From assembly GCA_949292185.1 (NCBI GenBank), contig CASEYP010000007.1, forward strand, positions 124,001-188,000: a stretch of 64,000 nt of DNA. The letters run 5' to 3'. Position numbers and translations under genes: made by a program. Position 1 is the stretch's first letter. Each line of letters starts with the position of its first letter. The notes under the pieces are model-generated. The model was given only the letters and a program-made list of their open reading frames with translations. It was not told the DNA's origin and made no database searches. Origin of the DNA: an uncultured bacterium (GTDB lineage Bacteria > Cyanobacteriota > Vampirovibrionia > Gastranaerophilales > Gastranaerophilaceae). Positions 26,026 through 34,041 of the stretch are shown here, in pieces.

Positions 26026-26856
26026 CATGTAATCCGCAGTAAAACTGTATTGAGCAGGGCCGATTAGATAAATATATTCATTCGAATTTTCACGAGTTCC
26101 GCGCCACTCAACGTTTACAGCCCCACCTAACAAATTCACTTTCACATTTTGTTCTGTTAAGTTATTTAAAACACCAGCAACAACACTTGCGCAAGCTCCC
26201 GTTCCGCAAGCTAATGTTATCCCGCAACCACGTTCATAAACTCGCATTTCTATTTCATTTTTTGAAAGCACTTTTACAAACTCTGTATTAGTTTTTTCAG
26301 GGAAATATGGATGAACTTCCATATCTGGGCCATATTTTTTTGCCAATTCCATTGGATCTTCTTGAGTAAAAATTACACAATGCGGATTCCCCATAGAAAC
26401 CGGAGTTATATCAAATTCTTCTCCTTTAACATGAACTTTCCCTTCACCTTCAAACGGAATTTTTTCAGCTTGCAAAATTGGTTTTCCCATATTTACTTTA
26501 ACATTCCCGTTATCCAAAATTTCAGGTCGAATTACCCCGGCTAAAGTTTTAACACTAAATTGCTTTTTATTAACAAGTTTTTTATCATAAGCATATTTTG
26601 CAAAACATCTCATACCATTTCCGCACATTTGAGCTGTTGAGCCATCTGAATTGTAAAAATACCAAGCGATATCAGTTTCACCATTTGGTTTAACATCAGG
26701 GATAATCATTCCATCTGCACCAACACCAAAATGTCTGTCGCAAAGTTTTTTAGCCAATTCATCCATTGAAAGTCCTGATTTTTCGTATTCGGAATAATCC
26801 AATACGACAAAATCATTTCCACAACCTTGCATTTTAGTTATTTTAATTGTTGTCAT
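26020..26856 (-). CDS. dapF: Diaminopimelate epimerase
   Basis: The enzyme interconverts LL- and meso-diaminopimelate for peptidoglycan and lysine. It is 278 residues long. The two catalytic cysteines are Cys78 (MCGNGMRC) and Cys217 (TLACGTGACA), and the N-terminal MQGCGNDFVVLD is conserved. AGGCGGTG lies before the ATG. Together with dapA at 42.5 kb it shows that this organism makes DAP-type wall peptides. It is immediately upstream of rpsF, whose promoter starts in the dapF stop codon. Confidence 0.96.
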   Translation of the reverse strand: MTTIKITKMQGCGNDFVVLDYSEYEKSGLSMDELAKKLCDRHFGVGADGMIIPDVKPNGETDIAWYFYNSDGSTAQMCGNGMRCFAKYAYDKKLVNKKQFSVKTLAGVIRPEILDNGNVKVNMGKPILQAEKIPFEGEGKVHVKGEEFDITPVSMGNPHCVIFTQEDPMELAKKYGPDMEVHPYFPEKTNTEFVKVLSKNEIEMRVYERGCGITLACGTGACASVVAGVLNNLTEQNVKVNLLGGAVNVEWRGTRENSNEYIYLIGPAQYSFTADYML

Positions 26857-26914
26857 AATTCACCGCCTTTTTTGGGTGTATTATAGCGCAATTAAAATAA
26901 TCGAGCAAGAATAA

Positions 26915-27517
26915 TTAAGCTTTCAAATTCATTGGGCTGTAGACTTTTTGATCTTTAATATCAGCTCCTTTTTCTTCTTTTTGAGCTTTATCAAAAGGTT
27001 TATCCCAATATTGAGCAACTACTTTACCAATTTCATTTCCTAAAGAAGATGCTGAAATTGAGCCGATTACAAATGTGATACCTCGAACTACAGGCAACCA
27101 TTTTTTACTAATAGGAAGTTTAGAAAGAATTCCGTCAAGATGATTTTTCATCCAACCTTCACCAATAAACATGCCAGCCAAAGATCCGCCCTCTGCAATT
27201 AAGGTTTTCTTTCTATCCTCTTTATCAGCCATAGCAACCTTAACACCACTTGATGCAACAATTAAAGGGTTAACATTATCAGAAGCAAATTTTACAACCT
27301 TTGAAAGTCCTTTAAAAACTTTATCCGTTTTAGCAATATCATCAAAAGTATCCAATACAACTTTAGCGTGTTTTGAAATAGGATTATTATATTGAGATGC
27401 AGCTTTAATTACAGCAGCGCCCTGACCAATAGTAACAGGCAATCTGCCAATATCACCACTTGTAGTTTTATCGCAGTTTCTTATTGCAAATATTCCTGAT
27501 GCAACGCCACTATACAT
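26915..27517 (-). CDS. Unknown 200-aa protein, possibly membrane-associated
   Basis: A protein with several alanine/glycine-rich hydrophobic segments (VNPLIVASSGVKVAM near residue 90, GGSLAGMFIGEGWM, and VVRGITFVIGSISASSLG near 150-165). It ends in a charged lysine-rich tail. Similar glycine-rich short hydrophobic segments occur in the 128-aa gene at 56785. TATACT lies five bases before the ATG with an inverted repeat upstream, so initiation may be leaderless and regulated. I recognise no family. Confidence 0.5.
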   Translation of the reverse strand: MYSGVASGIFAIRNCDKTTSGDIGRLPVTIGQGAAVIKAASQYNNPISKHAKVVLDTFDDIAKTDKVFKGLSKVVKFASDNVNPLIVASSGVKVAMADKEDRKKTLIAEGGSLAGMFIGEGWMKNHLDGILSKLPISKKWLPVVRGITFVIGSISASSLGNEIGKVVAQYWDKPFDKAQKEEKGADIKDQKVYSPMNLKA

Positions 27518-27530
27518 AAAAAAGTATACC

Positions 27531-27578
27531 TTTCACACTATAACCTACATTTATATAAAGTATTTCATTTGTGTGAAA
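27531..27578. promoter_or_regulatory. Inverted repeat upstream of the 200-aa gene
   Basis: TTTCACAC (27531-27538) and GTGTGAAA (27571-27578) are exact 8-bp inverted copies 32 bases apart. They lie just upstream of the start of the minus-strand gene at 27517. The second arm overlaps a smaller dyad ATTTCA-N6-TGAAAT. The layout suggests a paired operator. Confidence 0.35.
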
Positions 27579-27614
27579 TTGCATAAGTATTAAATTTGTT
27601 TACATTTTTTAAAA

Positions 27615-28610
27615 TTAGTTTTCACATACAGCAGAAGCAATTTGAGATGCTGTAATCTTCAAACATTTCAACTCTTTGCAAGAAGTTTGGCGTCTTGCCC
27701 AAAGACAAGGTTTTAATTCACAATTATCATTTGCCTTAATCGCAAAGACCTTCCCGTTTTTAGGGATTAAAACATTATCATCCGTAGGCCCAAATATTAC
27801 ATAAGTCTTAACACCCAAAGCAACTGCAACATGTAACGGTGCAGAATCTGAACATAAAAATTTATCAGCAGATGCTATTAATTTTGCCAAATCTTTTAAA
27901 CTTTTTGTTGTCCCATATAAATTCTCAAAATTTTGAGTACGAACTTTTTGCAAAATCTCTTCTATACATTCCTTATCATCAGGTCCACCAACAAGCATAA
28001 CCTTTTTACCTTCTGCAACAAGAAGATCTATTGTTTTTGCCCAAGTCTCAGCTGGTATTGTTTTAATACAATTTTTTTGTACACTTAATTTACTTACCCC
28101 AGGGTGTATCAACACAGAATTTGCAATTTTTTCACCAGAAGTTAGGTTTATTTCAGGAAGTTCTGTGTTATAGCTTGTAATATCTCTTATCAAATCATGA
28201 TACATTTTACAAGCATACTGATTTTTATTCAAAGGCATTGCATGTGTAAGCAAAATTTCGCTTAATTTTCCCGTATTATACCCGCAACGCTCTTTTATAC
28301 CTGTTAAAAATAAAAGAATACTTATCAACTTATTTCCGCCAGATGAAACAACCAAATCATAATGTCCCTGACGAGCTTTTAAAATTAAATTAAACAATTC
28401 AAAATACTTATTTTTACCCTTAACATCAATAAGCATCAAATCATCTATAATATCAGTTAAATCTTTAATACCTTTACTTCTTGGCTCAAGTGCAAGTGTA
28501 ATCTCACTTTCCGGAAATTCTTTTTTCAAAGATATCAAAGTTGGAAGGAAAAATATTTCATCTCCAATCCCGCCAAAATTTATTGCAAGTATTCTCTTTT
28601 TCTTATCCAT
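27615..28610 (-). CDS. Glycosyltransferase family 9 (heptosyltransferase-like)
   Basis: A 331-residue GT9 protein. The N-terminus MDKKKRILAINFGGIGDEIF fits the family's nucleotide-sugar fold opening, and the C-terminal half has HPGVSKLSVQ, LVGGPDD and CSDSAPLHVAVALGVKTYVI-type segments with the donor-binding Asp/Ser. GT9 enzymes add heptose or related sugars to the LPS inner core; the exact sugar cannot be read from sequence. A CxxxxC pattern near the C-terminus (CELKPCLW, CKELKC) also occurs in family members. TATAAT lies six bases before the ATG. Confidence 0.8.
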   Translation of the reverse strand: MDKKKRILAINFGGIGDEIFFLPTLISLKKEFPESEITLALEPRSKGIKDLTDIIDDLMLIDVKGKNKYFELFNLILKARQGHYDLVVSSGGNKLISILLFLTGIKERCGYNTGKLSEILLTHAMPLNKNQYACKMYHDLIRDITSYNTELPEINLTSGEKIANSVLIHPGVSKLSVQKNCIKTIPAETWAKTIDLLVAEGKKVMLVGGPDDKECIEEILQKVRTQNFENLYGTTKSLKDLAKLIASADKFLCSDSAPLHVAVALGVKTYVIFGPTDDNVLIPKNGKVFAIKANDNCELKPCLWARRQTSCKELKCLKITASQIASAVCEN

Positions 28611-28616
28611 AAGTCT

Positions 28617-28646
28617 ATTATACTAAAAAAAAGCAATATTACACAA
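28617..28646 (-). promoter_or_regulatory. Promoter of the GT9 gene, leaderless
   Basis: On the minus strand, TTGTGT (28646-28641), 18 bases, TATAAT (28622-28617), then six bases to the ATG. No ribosome-binding site is present. The -35 box lies in the last codons of yifB. Confidence 0.5.
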
Positions 28647-30177
28647 TGCCAAAATTTTCATCCATTCTATACTGAAGTGCCTGAGTTAAATGTATAGCTG
28701 ATATATCTTTACTACCATCTAAATCTGCAATAGTTCTGGCTATTTTTAAAACTCTATCATACCGTCTTCCGGATAATTGATATTTCACAATCGCAGCCTT
28801 CATTATAGTTTTAGATTTTTCATCTAACTTACAATATTTTTTAACCAAATCTGAAGTTAATTCTGAATTAGTTAAAATTGATTCACTCTTATATCTTTCG
28901 ACTTGAATATTTCTAGCCTTAACAACACGTTCTCTAATTTTTGCTGAAGATTCCTCTTCATCATTTGATAATAAGAGTTCTTCCGGAGTCAATCTTGGAA
29001 CATTTATCTGCAAATCAATTCTATCAAGTAACGGCCCTGATAATTTTGCACGATATCTGCTAATTTGAAAATCCGAACACGTGCAAGGCTTTTCTCTATC
29101 TCCTAAAAATCCGCAAGGACAAGGATTCATAGCACCAAGCAACATAAATTTGGCAGGATATTTTATTGAATGTTTTGCCCTTGAAATAACAATTTCGCCA
29201 TCTTCTAACGGTTGTCTTAAAACCTCCAAAACCTGACGCGGAAATTCCACCATTTCATCAAGAAACAAAACTCCTCTATCAGCAAGAGTTATTTCACCAG
29301 GCTTTGGAGTACTTCCGCCACCAATAATTCCATTTGCAGATGCTGTATGATGAACAGCTCTAAATGGTCTTTTTACAACAAGAGGTTCTTCAGATGATAA
29401 AAGTCCGCATATACTGTAAATTTTCGTCAACTCCAACGCTTCTGATAACTCTAACGGCGGTAATATCGAAGGAAAACATTTTGCCATAAGAGTTTTGCCT
29501 GACCCTGGAGAACCTGACATCAATAAATTATGTCCCCCTGCTGCTGCAATTTCAAGGGCTTTTTTAGCCTTATGCTGACCTTTTACATCTTTAAAATCAT
29601 ACGCATAATTAACTTCAACTTTTTCTGATAAATACTTATTGACATCGATATACGTTTTTTCGATTTTACAATCCGTAAAATGATTTACAACTTGAGTTAA
29701 ATGCTCTGCTCCATATACAATAACTTCACCATTTAAAGCTGCCTCTTTAGCATTTGCCTTTGGAACAATAACATTTTTAACCCCAGCATCTTTTAAACCT
29801 AAAACTAATGGTAATACCCCATTAACAGCTCTTATTGTTCCATCTAAGGATAACTCGCCAATAAACGCATAATCTTTTAATTTTTCAGAATCCAATACCT
29901 CTTCTTCTGTTAAAATTCCTATAGCAATAGGTAAATCAAAACTTGTACCAACTTTTTTCAAATCAGCAGGAGCTAAATTTATAACAACTTTTTTCGACGG
30001 AAAAGTATATCCGGAATTTTTAATTGCAGATTTAACCCTATCCCTTGCTTCATTAACTGACGCATCAGGCAAACCCACAATAGAAATTGATGGAAGCGAA
30101 TTAACAACATCAGTTTCCACAAAAACTTCGTATGCGTTTAACCCTATTACTGTTGCTGTCTTTACCGTATTAACCAT
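28639..30177 (-). CDS. comM: YifB/ComM-family AAA+ ATPase (Mg-chelatase-like)
   Basis: A 512-residue protein with an N-terminal Lon-protease-like fold, a central AAA+ domain (Walker A GSPGSGKTLMAKCF, Walker B GVLFLDEM) and a C-terminal Mg-chelatase domain. A cysteine cluster (NPCPCGF, PCTC) lies in the AAA+ part. ComM is a branch-migration helicase that helps integrate incoming DNA in natural transformation; other members are simply called YifB. The open frame extends eight codons further up (30201), but an extended -10 element sits six bases before the ATG at 30177, so I take that as a leaderless start. Confidence 0.87.
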   Translation of the reverse strand: MVNTVKTATVIGLNAYEVFVETDVVNSLPSISIVGLPDASVNEARDRVKSAIKNSGYTFPSKKVVINLAPADLKKVGTSFDLPIAIGILTEEEVLDSEKLKDYAFIGELSLDGTIRAVNGVLPLVLGLKDAGVKNVIVPKANAKEAALNGEVIVYGAEHLTQVVNHFTDCKIEKTYIDVNKYLSEKVEVNYAYDFKDVKGQHKAKKALEIAAAGGHNLLMSGSPGSGKTLMAKCFPSILPPLELSEALELTKIYSICGLLSSEEPLVVKRPFRAVHHTASANGIIGGGSTPKPGEITLADRGVLFLDEMVEFPRQVLEVLRQPLEDGEIVISRAKHSIKYPAKFMLLGAMNPCPCGFLGDREKPCTCSDFQISRYRAKLSGPLLDRIDLQINVPRLTPEELLLSNDEEESSAKIRERVVKARNIQVERYKSESILTNSELTSDLVKKYCKLDEKSKTIMKAAIVKYQLSGRRYDRVLKIARTIADLDGSKDISAIHLTQALQYRMDENFGIV

Positions 30178-30183
30178 ATGGGC

Positions 30184-30192
30184 AGTATAACA
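30184..30192 (-). promoter_or_regulatory. Extended -10 element of yifB/comM, leaderless
   Basis: TGTTATACT on the minus strand ends six bases before the ATG at 30177. No ribosome-binding site exists, and the upstream in-frame ATG lies inside this promoter. Confidence 0.6.
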
Positions 30193-30205
30193 CAATATCA
30201 ATAAT

Positions 30206-30234
30206 TTGTCTTTTATATTAAACCGTGATACTAT
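30206..30234 (+). promoter_or_regulatory. Promoter of the M16-like gene
   Basis: TTGTCT (30206-30211), 17 bases, TACTAT (30229-30234), with TG at 30226-30227 making the -10 extended. A GGGAGAG ribosome-binding site follows before the ATG at 30262. Confidence 0.6.
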
Positions 30235-30261
30235 TGATTCATACAGGGAGAGATTTAAAAT

Positions 30262-31476
30262 ATGATCAAGGAAATCGCAAAATTACAAAACAATATCGAA
30301 TATTTATACAGAAAAAATGAAAATACACCACGTATGGCTATATGCCTAAACTTTTCAATTAATAAGCCTGAAGTTAAACCAGGTGTATATTCACTTATGG
30401 CAAGACTTTTATTCCAAGGTACAAAAAATTACAATTCAGAAGAATTGGCAAATGAATTTGAAAAATACGCTATAGACTTTTCAAGTGAATACCTTTCAAA
30501 TTGCCTAAAATTAAAAGTTGTATGCCTTAATGAAGACTTTTCAAAAGCTCTTGATCTTTTATATGAAGTAATACAAAATTCTACATTCCAAGAATTTGAA
30601 AAAGAAAGATTAAAATTAAAATGCGAAATTCCTGCAGAATTAGATTCTCCAAGAACAACAGTCCTTGATAAGTATTCTCAAACAATCTTTGAAAATCACT
30701 ACTATGGAAACACTTTATCTTTAATCTTGCAAAATATTGATACCATAACAAAAGAAGATGTTATCGAAGCTTACAAATATATATTAGCCAACAGTAAAAA
30801 ATGTATGGCAGTAGTCGGAGCTTTAGACAAAGAAGAATTTTTACCACAATTAGAAAATACAATAGGACAAATTCCACCATCAGTTGATAGCGAATTTTTA
30901 ATAACAAAACCTGAATTAACAGAAAGTAAACGCGTAGAAATTGAACGACCTGATCTTAACCAAGCTCATATAGTAAAAGGTTGGTTAGTTCCATCTTTTG
31001 AAGAAGAAGAACATCTACCACTTATTTTACTAAATATTATACTTGGAGCTTGTGGTCTATCTTCAAGATTATTCCTAGAACTTCGTGATAAAAAAGGTTT
31101 AGCTTACGTTGTTAGAAGTTCGTATGAATCTGTGAAATTGGTTGGAAGTTTTATTATATATATTGCAACAGAACCTAATAACATAGAAGTATCTTTAAAA
31201 GGTTTTGATGAAGAAATCGAAAAAATAAAAACAGTTCCTGTATCAGAAAAAGAATTGGAAGATGCAAAAAATAATCTTATCGGCAAATACGCATTTCTGG
31301 AAGAAACAAATATCCAACAAGCTTGCACATACGCAAAATCAGCAACTTTAGGACTAGGATTTGATTTTGTTGATAAAATTAAAGAACAAATCAAAGATGT
31401 AACTCCTGAACAAATATTAAAATGTGCACAAAAATGTTTTAATGATAAGTATGTCATTGCAATAATAAAACCTTAA
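30262..31476 (+). CDS. M16-family peptidase homologue lacking the zinc site
   Basis: A 404-residue protein with the two-domain M16B (pitrilysin/MPP-like) fold. It has the conserved LLFQGT (about residues 51-56) and the C-terminal RLFLELRDKKGLAYVV segment. Where active members have HxxEH just before the LF-GT block, this protein reads S-L-M-A-R, so both zinc histidines and the catalytic Glu are missing. It therefore resembles the non-catalytic partner subunits (MPP-alpha type) that pair with an active M16B chain to form a clamshell. No active partner is in the window. The promoter and a GGGAGAG ribosome-binding site are clear. Confidence 0.82.
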   Translation: MIKEIAKLQNNIEYLYRKNENTPRMAICLNFSINKPEVKPGVYSLMARLLFQGTKNYNSEELANEFEKYAIDFSSEYLSNCLKLKVVCLNEDFSKALDLLYEVIQNSTFQEFEKERLKLKCEIPAELDSPRTTVLDKYSQTIFENHYYGNTLSLILQNIDTITKEDVIEAYKYILANSKKCMAVVGALDKEEFLPQLENTIGQIPPSVDSEFLITKPELTESKRVEIERPDLNQAHIVKGWLVPSFEEEEHLPLILLNIILGACGLSSRLFLELRDKKGLAYVVRSSYESVKLVGSFIIYIATEPNNIEVSLKGFDEEIEKIKTVPVSEKELEDAKNNLIGKYAFLEETNIQQACTYAKSATLGLGFDFVDKIKEQIKDVTPEQILKCAQKCFNDKYVIAIIKP

Positions 31477-31497
31477 CTTATCAGCTAATAGTTTTTT

Positions 31498-31529
31498 CTC
31501 TCAACTTTGAAAAAAATTTCAGTTGAGAG
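31498..31529 (+). promoter_or_regulatory. Hairpin covering the ribosome-binding site of the OmpA/MotB-like gene
   Basis: CTCTCAACT (31498-31506) pairs exactly with AGTTGAGAG (31521-31529), and the inner bases TTGAAA/TTTC extend the stem. The ribosome-binding site AGAGGA (31526-31531) for the GTG at 31539 is largely inside the 3' arm. When folded it should block translation; it has no T-run and so is not a standard terminator. Confidence 0.6.
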
Positions 31530-31538
31530 GATTGTTGC

Positions 31539-32132
31539 GTGAGAAATAAAATTAGAAGAATTAAATATTTTATTTACTTTATAATCCTCTCATGGTCTAT
31601 AATTCCAACATTTGCCACAGAAAACTCTCAAAATTCACCTCAAATTACAGGTCAATTAACTCAAAATAAATATAATCAAAGTTCAAATATAGAAGACCTG
31701 TTCTCAAAAAACTTAAATCTTGGGAATTGCATTATATATACAAAAGTTCCAAGGGGTTTGGTTGTTAGCATTTGCAGTACAGTTTTTTTTGATGAAGGAC
31801 AAGACATTTTACTTGAAAGTTCCAAAACAATATTATCGACAATAGCCCAAATTCTTAAAACAATGAACAAATCTTGTAGTATCGAAAGTAATACAGCTTA
31901 CAATTCTTATGAAAAATCAAAATATAAATCAAATTGGGAACTTTCAACAGTTCGAGCAGGCAAAATTGTAGATTACCTCATTAAAGTCGAAAAAGTAAAT
32001 CCGCAAAAAATTCATGCAATAGGCTTTGGTGAATTTATGCCATTTAAAAGTAACGTAGATTACAAAAACTCAATGGATAAAAGAATTGATTTCGTAATCC
32101 TAAATTATGAAAAAGAAAACCCACTAAATTAA
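31539..32132 (+). CDS. OmpA/MotB C-terminal-domain protein
   Basis: A 197-residue protein with an N-terminal hydrophobic segment (about residues 9-26, YFIYFIILSWSIIPTFA) that is a signal peptide or anchor. The C-terminal OmpA-like peptidoglycan-binding domain shows VFFDEGQDIL, NWELSTVRAGKIVDYLI and IHAIGFGEFMP, then a KRIDFVI end. The NWELS-xx-RA pattern is typical of MotB and related anchors. The start is GTG with GAGAGGA upstream, which is buried in a hairpin. Its TAA stop overlaps that of the opposing FliA-type sigma gene. It could be a MotB-like stator relative or a general envelope tether; no MotA gene is next to it. Confidence 0.72.
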   Translation: MRNKIRRIKYFIYFIILSWSIIPTFATENSQNSPQITGQLTQNKYNQSSNIEDLFSKNLNLGNCIIYTKVPRGLVVSICSTVFFDEGQDILLESSKTILSTIAQILKTMNKSCSIESNTAYNSYEKSKYKSNWELSTVRAGKIVDYLIKVEKVNPQKIHAIGFGEFMPFKSNVDYKNSMDKRIDFVILNYEKENPLN

Positions 32133-32965
32133 ACAATAGCTTGTTGAAGTCTGGATGCACGATTTTCGTTCAAAATATTTTTCAATTTCATAATAGCTTG
32201 AGCATGCAACTGACAAACTCTAGATTCTGACATTCCTAAAGTTTCTCCGATTTCTTTCATTGTCATATTCTCTTGATAATACAAAACCATCAAAACTCTT
32301 TCACGTTCAGGAAGTCTTTGCAATGCTTTTTGAAGATCTGATCTTGCATTTTGTTCTTCCATACGTTCTTGCGGATTAAGTTTGTGAGAATCTTCAATAG
32401 TATCAATAATTTCCATACTATCTTCAGAGCTGCCGCGTTTGTCATAAATTGAAGTTACAGTAACATCTTCTGACAAAATTTGAGTAACCTTTTCAGGATC
32501 CATATCTGTATAAGCTGCAATTTCTGCTGTAGTTGGCATTCTGCCAAGTTCTTGCTTCAAATATTCTGTAGCTTGTTTTATATCTTTAATTTTCTTTCTT
32601 ACACTACGTGGTAAAAAGTCTTGTGATCTTATTCTATCTAATATTGAACCACGAATTCTTATAAGTGCATAAGTTTCAAATCTTGTATTCTTTTGAGGTG
32701 AAAAACGCTCAATAGCATTAATTAAACCTTCAACCCCATAACCTGCAATATCTTCAATAGAAATTGTAGCCGGCAATGAAACCTTAACACGTCCTACAAC
32801 ATATCTTACAAGATAAATATATTGAACAATCAATAAATCTCTAGAATGCTTATCAGTTTTATCAGCCAGATATTTCCCCCACAATTCAGTGAGTTCATCT
32901 TCAGATAACCTTTTTATATTATTGTAAGAGGAAAAATCAAAACCTTGTTCCATTAACCTACCCAA
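32129..32965 (-). CDS. FliA/WhiG-family RNA polymerase sigma factor
   Basis: A 278-residue sigma-28-type factor. Region 2 is at about residues 45-130 (SIEDIAGYGVEGLINAIERF, then RFETYALIRIRGSILDRIR). Region 3 includes LPRSVRKKIK and ELGRMPTTAEIA. Region 4 is PERERVLMVLYYQENMTMKE with the helix-turn-helix IGETLGMSESRVCQLHAQA. In flagellated bacteria FliA drives late flagellar genes; WhiG and other members run different programmes. The exact start is unclear (TTG at 32965 or ATG at 32953). It converges on and overlaps the OmpA/MotB-like gene by four bases. Confidence 0.87.
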   Translation of the reverse strand: MGRLMEQGFDFSSYNNIKRLSEDELTELWGKYLADKTDKHSRDLLIVQYIYLVRYVVGRVKVSLPATISIEDIAGYGVEGLINAIERFSPQKNTRFETYALIRIRGSILDRIRSQDFLPRSVRKKIKDIKQATEYLKQELGRMPTTAEIAAYTDMDPEKVTQILSEDVTVTSIYDKRGSSEDSMEIIDTIEDSHKLNPQERMEEQNARSDLQKALQRLPERERVLMVLYYQENMTMKEIGETLGMSESRVCQLHAQAIMKLKNILNENRASRLQQAIV

Positions 32966-33118
32966 TTCTCTTTTGTTTACATATCTATTCTATAATATCT
33001 GGTTTTTTAAACATCATTTAAAAAGATGAAAACCCCTTACTCTTATTAAAGTTTTTCTAATACATGTAATTGAATACAAATAAAGCCATGCAAAAAAGCA
33101 CAACTTAAGCATGTATAT

Positions 33119-33934
33119 TTAATCAATAAAAGCTATAGGATAAACTGATTTTAAAGCTTTCACAAGCTCCAAATCTATTTCCGCATATAACGCTGCAGAT
33201 TTTTTAGCATGACAACTTGAGAGAACTTCCGCAGTAGGTGAAATAATCATAGAAGACCCAATAGCACTAATTTTATCACTTATTCGGCCTATTTGATTTG
33301 AACAAACACAATAAACCATATTATCAAAAGCCCTTGTTCTATTTAAAGCCACCCACATATCTTTTGCATATTTTAGTGCACGTATATCATCGTAAATGTC
33401 ACTTGGAACAACCCACGCTGTTGGTAACACAATTATTTCTGCCCCCATTTGTACCAGTTTTTTATAATGCATAGGATAGCGAATATCATAACAAATTCCA
33501 ATTCCGACTTTCCCAAAATCAAAATCCACCACAACAGGCTCTTTTCCTGCAGTAATTCTATCCCCTTCTGTTCCACCTAAATAATTATATAAGTGGATTT
33601 TTCGATATTTTGCCAATATATTTCCACTACGTCCAATTGCAAAAGATGTATTATATAATTTCCCGCCAGCAGACTCTATTATTGTACCCGCTATAATATT
33701 AACATTATATTTGACAGCCCACTTTTGAACTTCTTTTATAACATTTCCACCTTTATCATCTTCGGGACTATTAACAAATACCTCATGATTTATACCGGTA
33801 GAAAAAAATTCAGGTAAAACAACCAAATCTAAAGATTTTTCAGAATTTTTAGATATAAAATCTTCTACTATTTCTAAGTTTCTTTTTTTGTTTCCTATTA
33901 CAGGTTCAAATTGAATATCTAAAATCCCTACCAT
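33119..33934 (-). CDS. Carbon-nitrogen hydrolase (nitrilase superfamily amidase)
   Basis: A 271-residue hydrolase with the Glu-Lys-Cys triad: Glu42 in VLPEFF, Lys112 in KYRKIHLYN and Cys148 in GIGICYDIRYP. This class cleaves small amides such as omega-amides of 2-oxo acids or carbamoyl compounds; the motifs resemble the Nit2/omega-amidase branch, but the substrate is not certain. Two ATGs stand in tandem. GGAGG is only two bases from the first (33937), so the second at 33934 is the better start. It stands alone between the sigma gene and bioB, which is divergent. Confidence 0.85.
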   Translation of the reverse strand: MVGILDIQFEPVIGNKKRNLEIVEDFISKNSEKSLDLVVLPEFFSTGINHEVFVNSPEDDKGGNVIKEVQKWAVKYNVNIIAGTIIESAGGKLYNTSFAIGRSGNILAKYRKIHLYNYLGGTEGDRITAGKEPVVVDFDFGKVGIGICYDIRYPMHYKKLVQMGAEIIVLPTAWVVPSDIYDDIRALKYAKDMWVALNRTRAFDNMVYCVCSNQIGRISDKISAIGSSMIISPTAEVLSSCHAKKSAALYAEIDLELVKALKSVYPIAFID

Positions 33935-33981
33935 CATTTCCTCCAGCTATTAGATTATTATACCATATATATTTTTTAAAA

Positions 33982-34010
33982 TTGACATGTATATATGTCT
34001 GAACTAATAT
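33982..34010 (+). promoter_or_regulatory. bioB promoter with a dyad in the spacer
   Basis: TTGACA (33982-33987), 17 bases, TAATAT (34005-34010). An inverted repeat GACAT-N6-ATGTC (33984-33999) overlaps the -35 box and spacer, a position typical of a repressor site. It does not match the known BirA operator pattern. Confidence 0.65.
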
Positions 34011-34041
34011 CTTATATAATAAAAAGAAGAAGGATAGGGAT

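Noticed and set aside
33982-34041. BirA-type biotin operator at bioB
   Set aside because: The dyad GACAT-N6-ATGTC lacks the GTTAAC-type half-sites and the spacing of BirA boxes.
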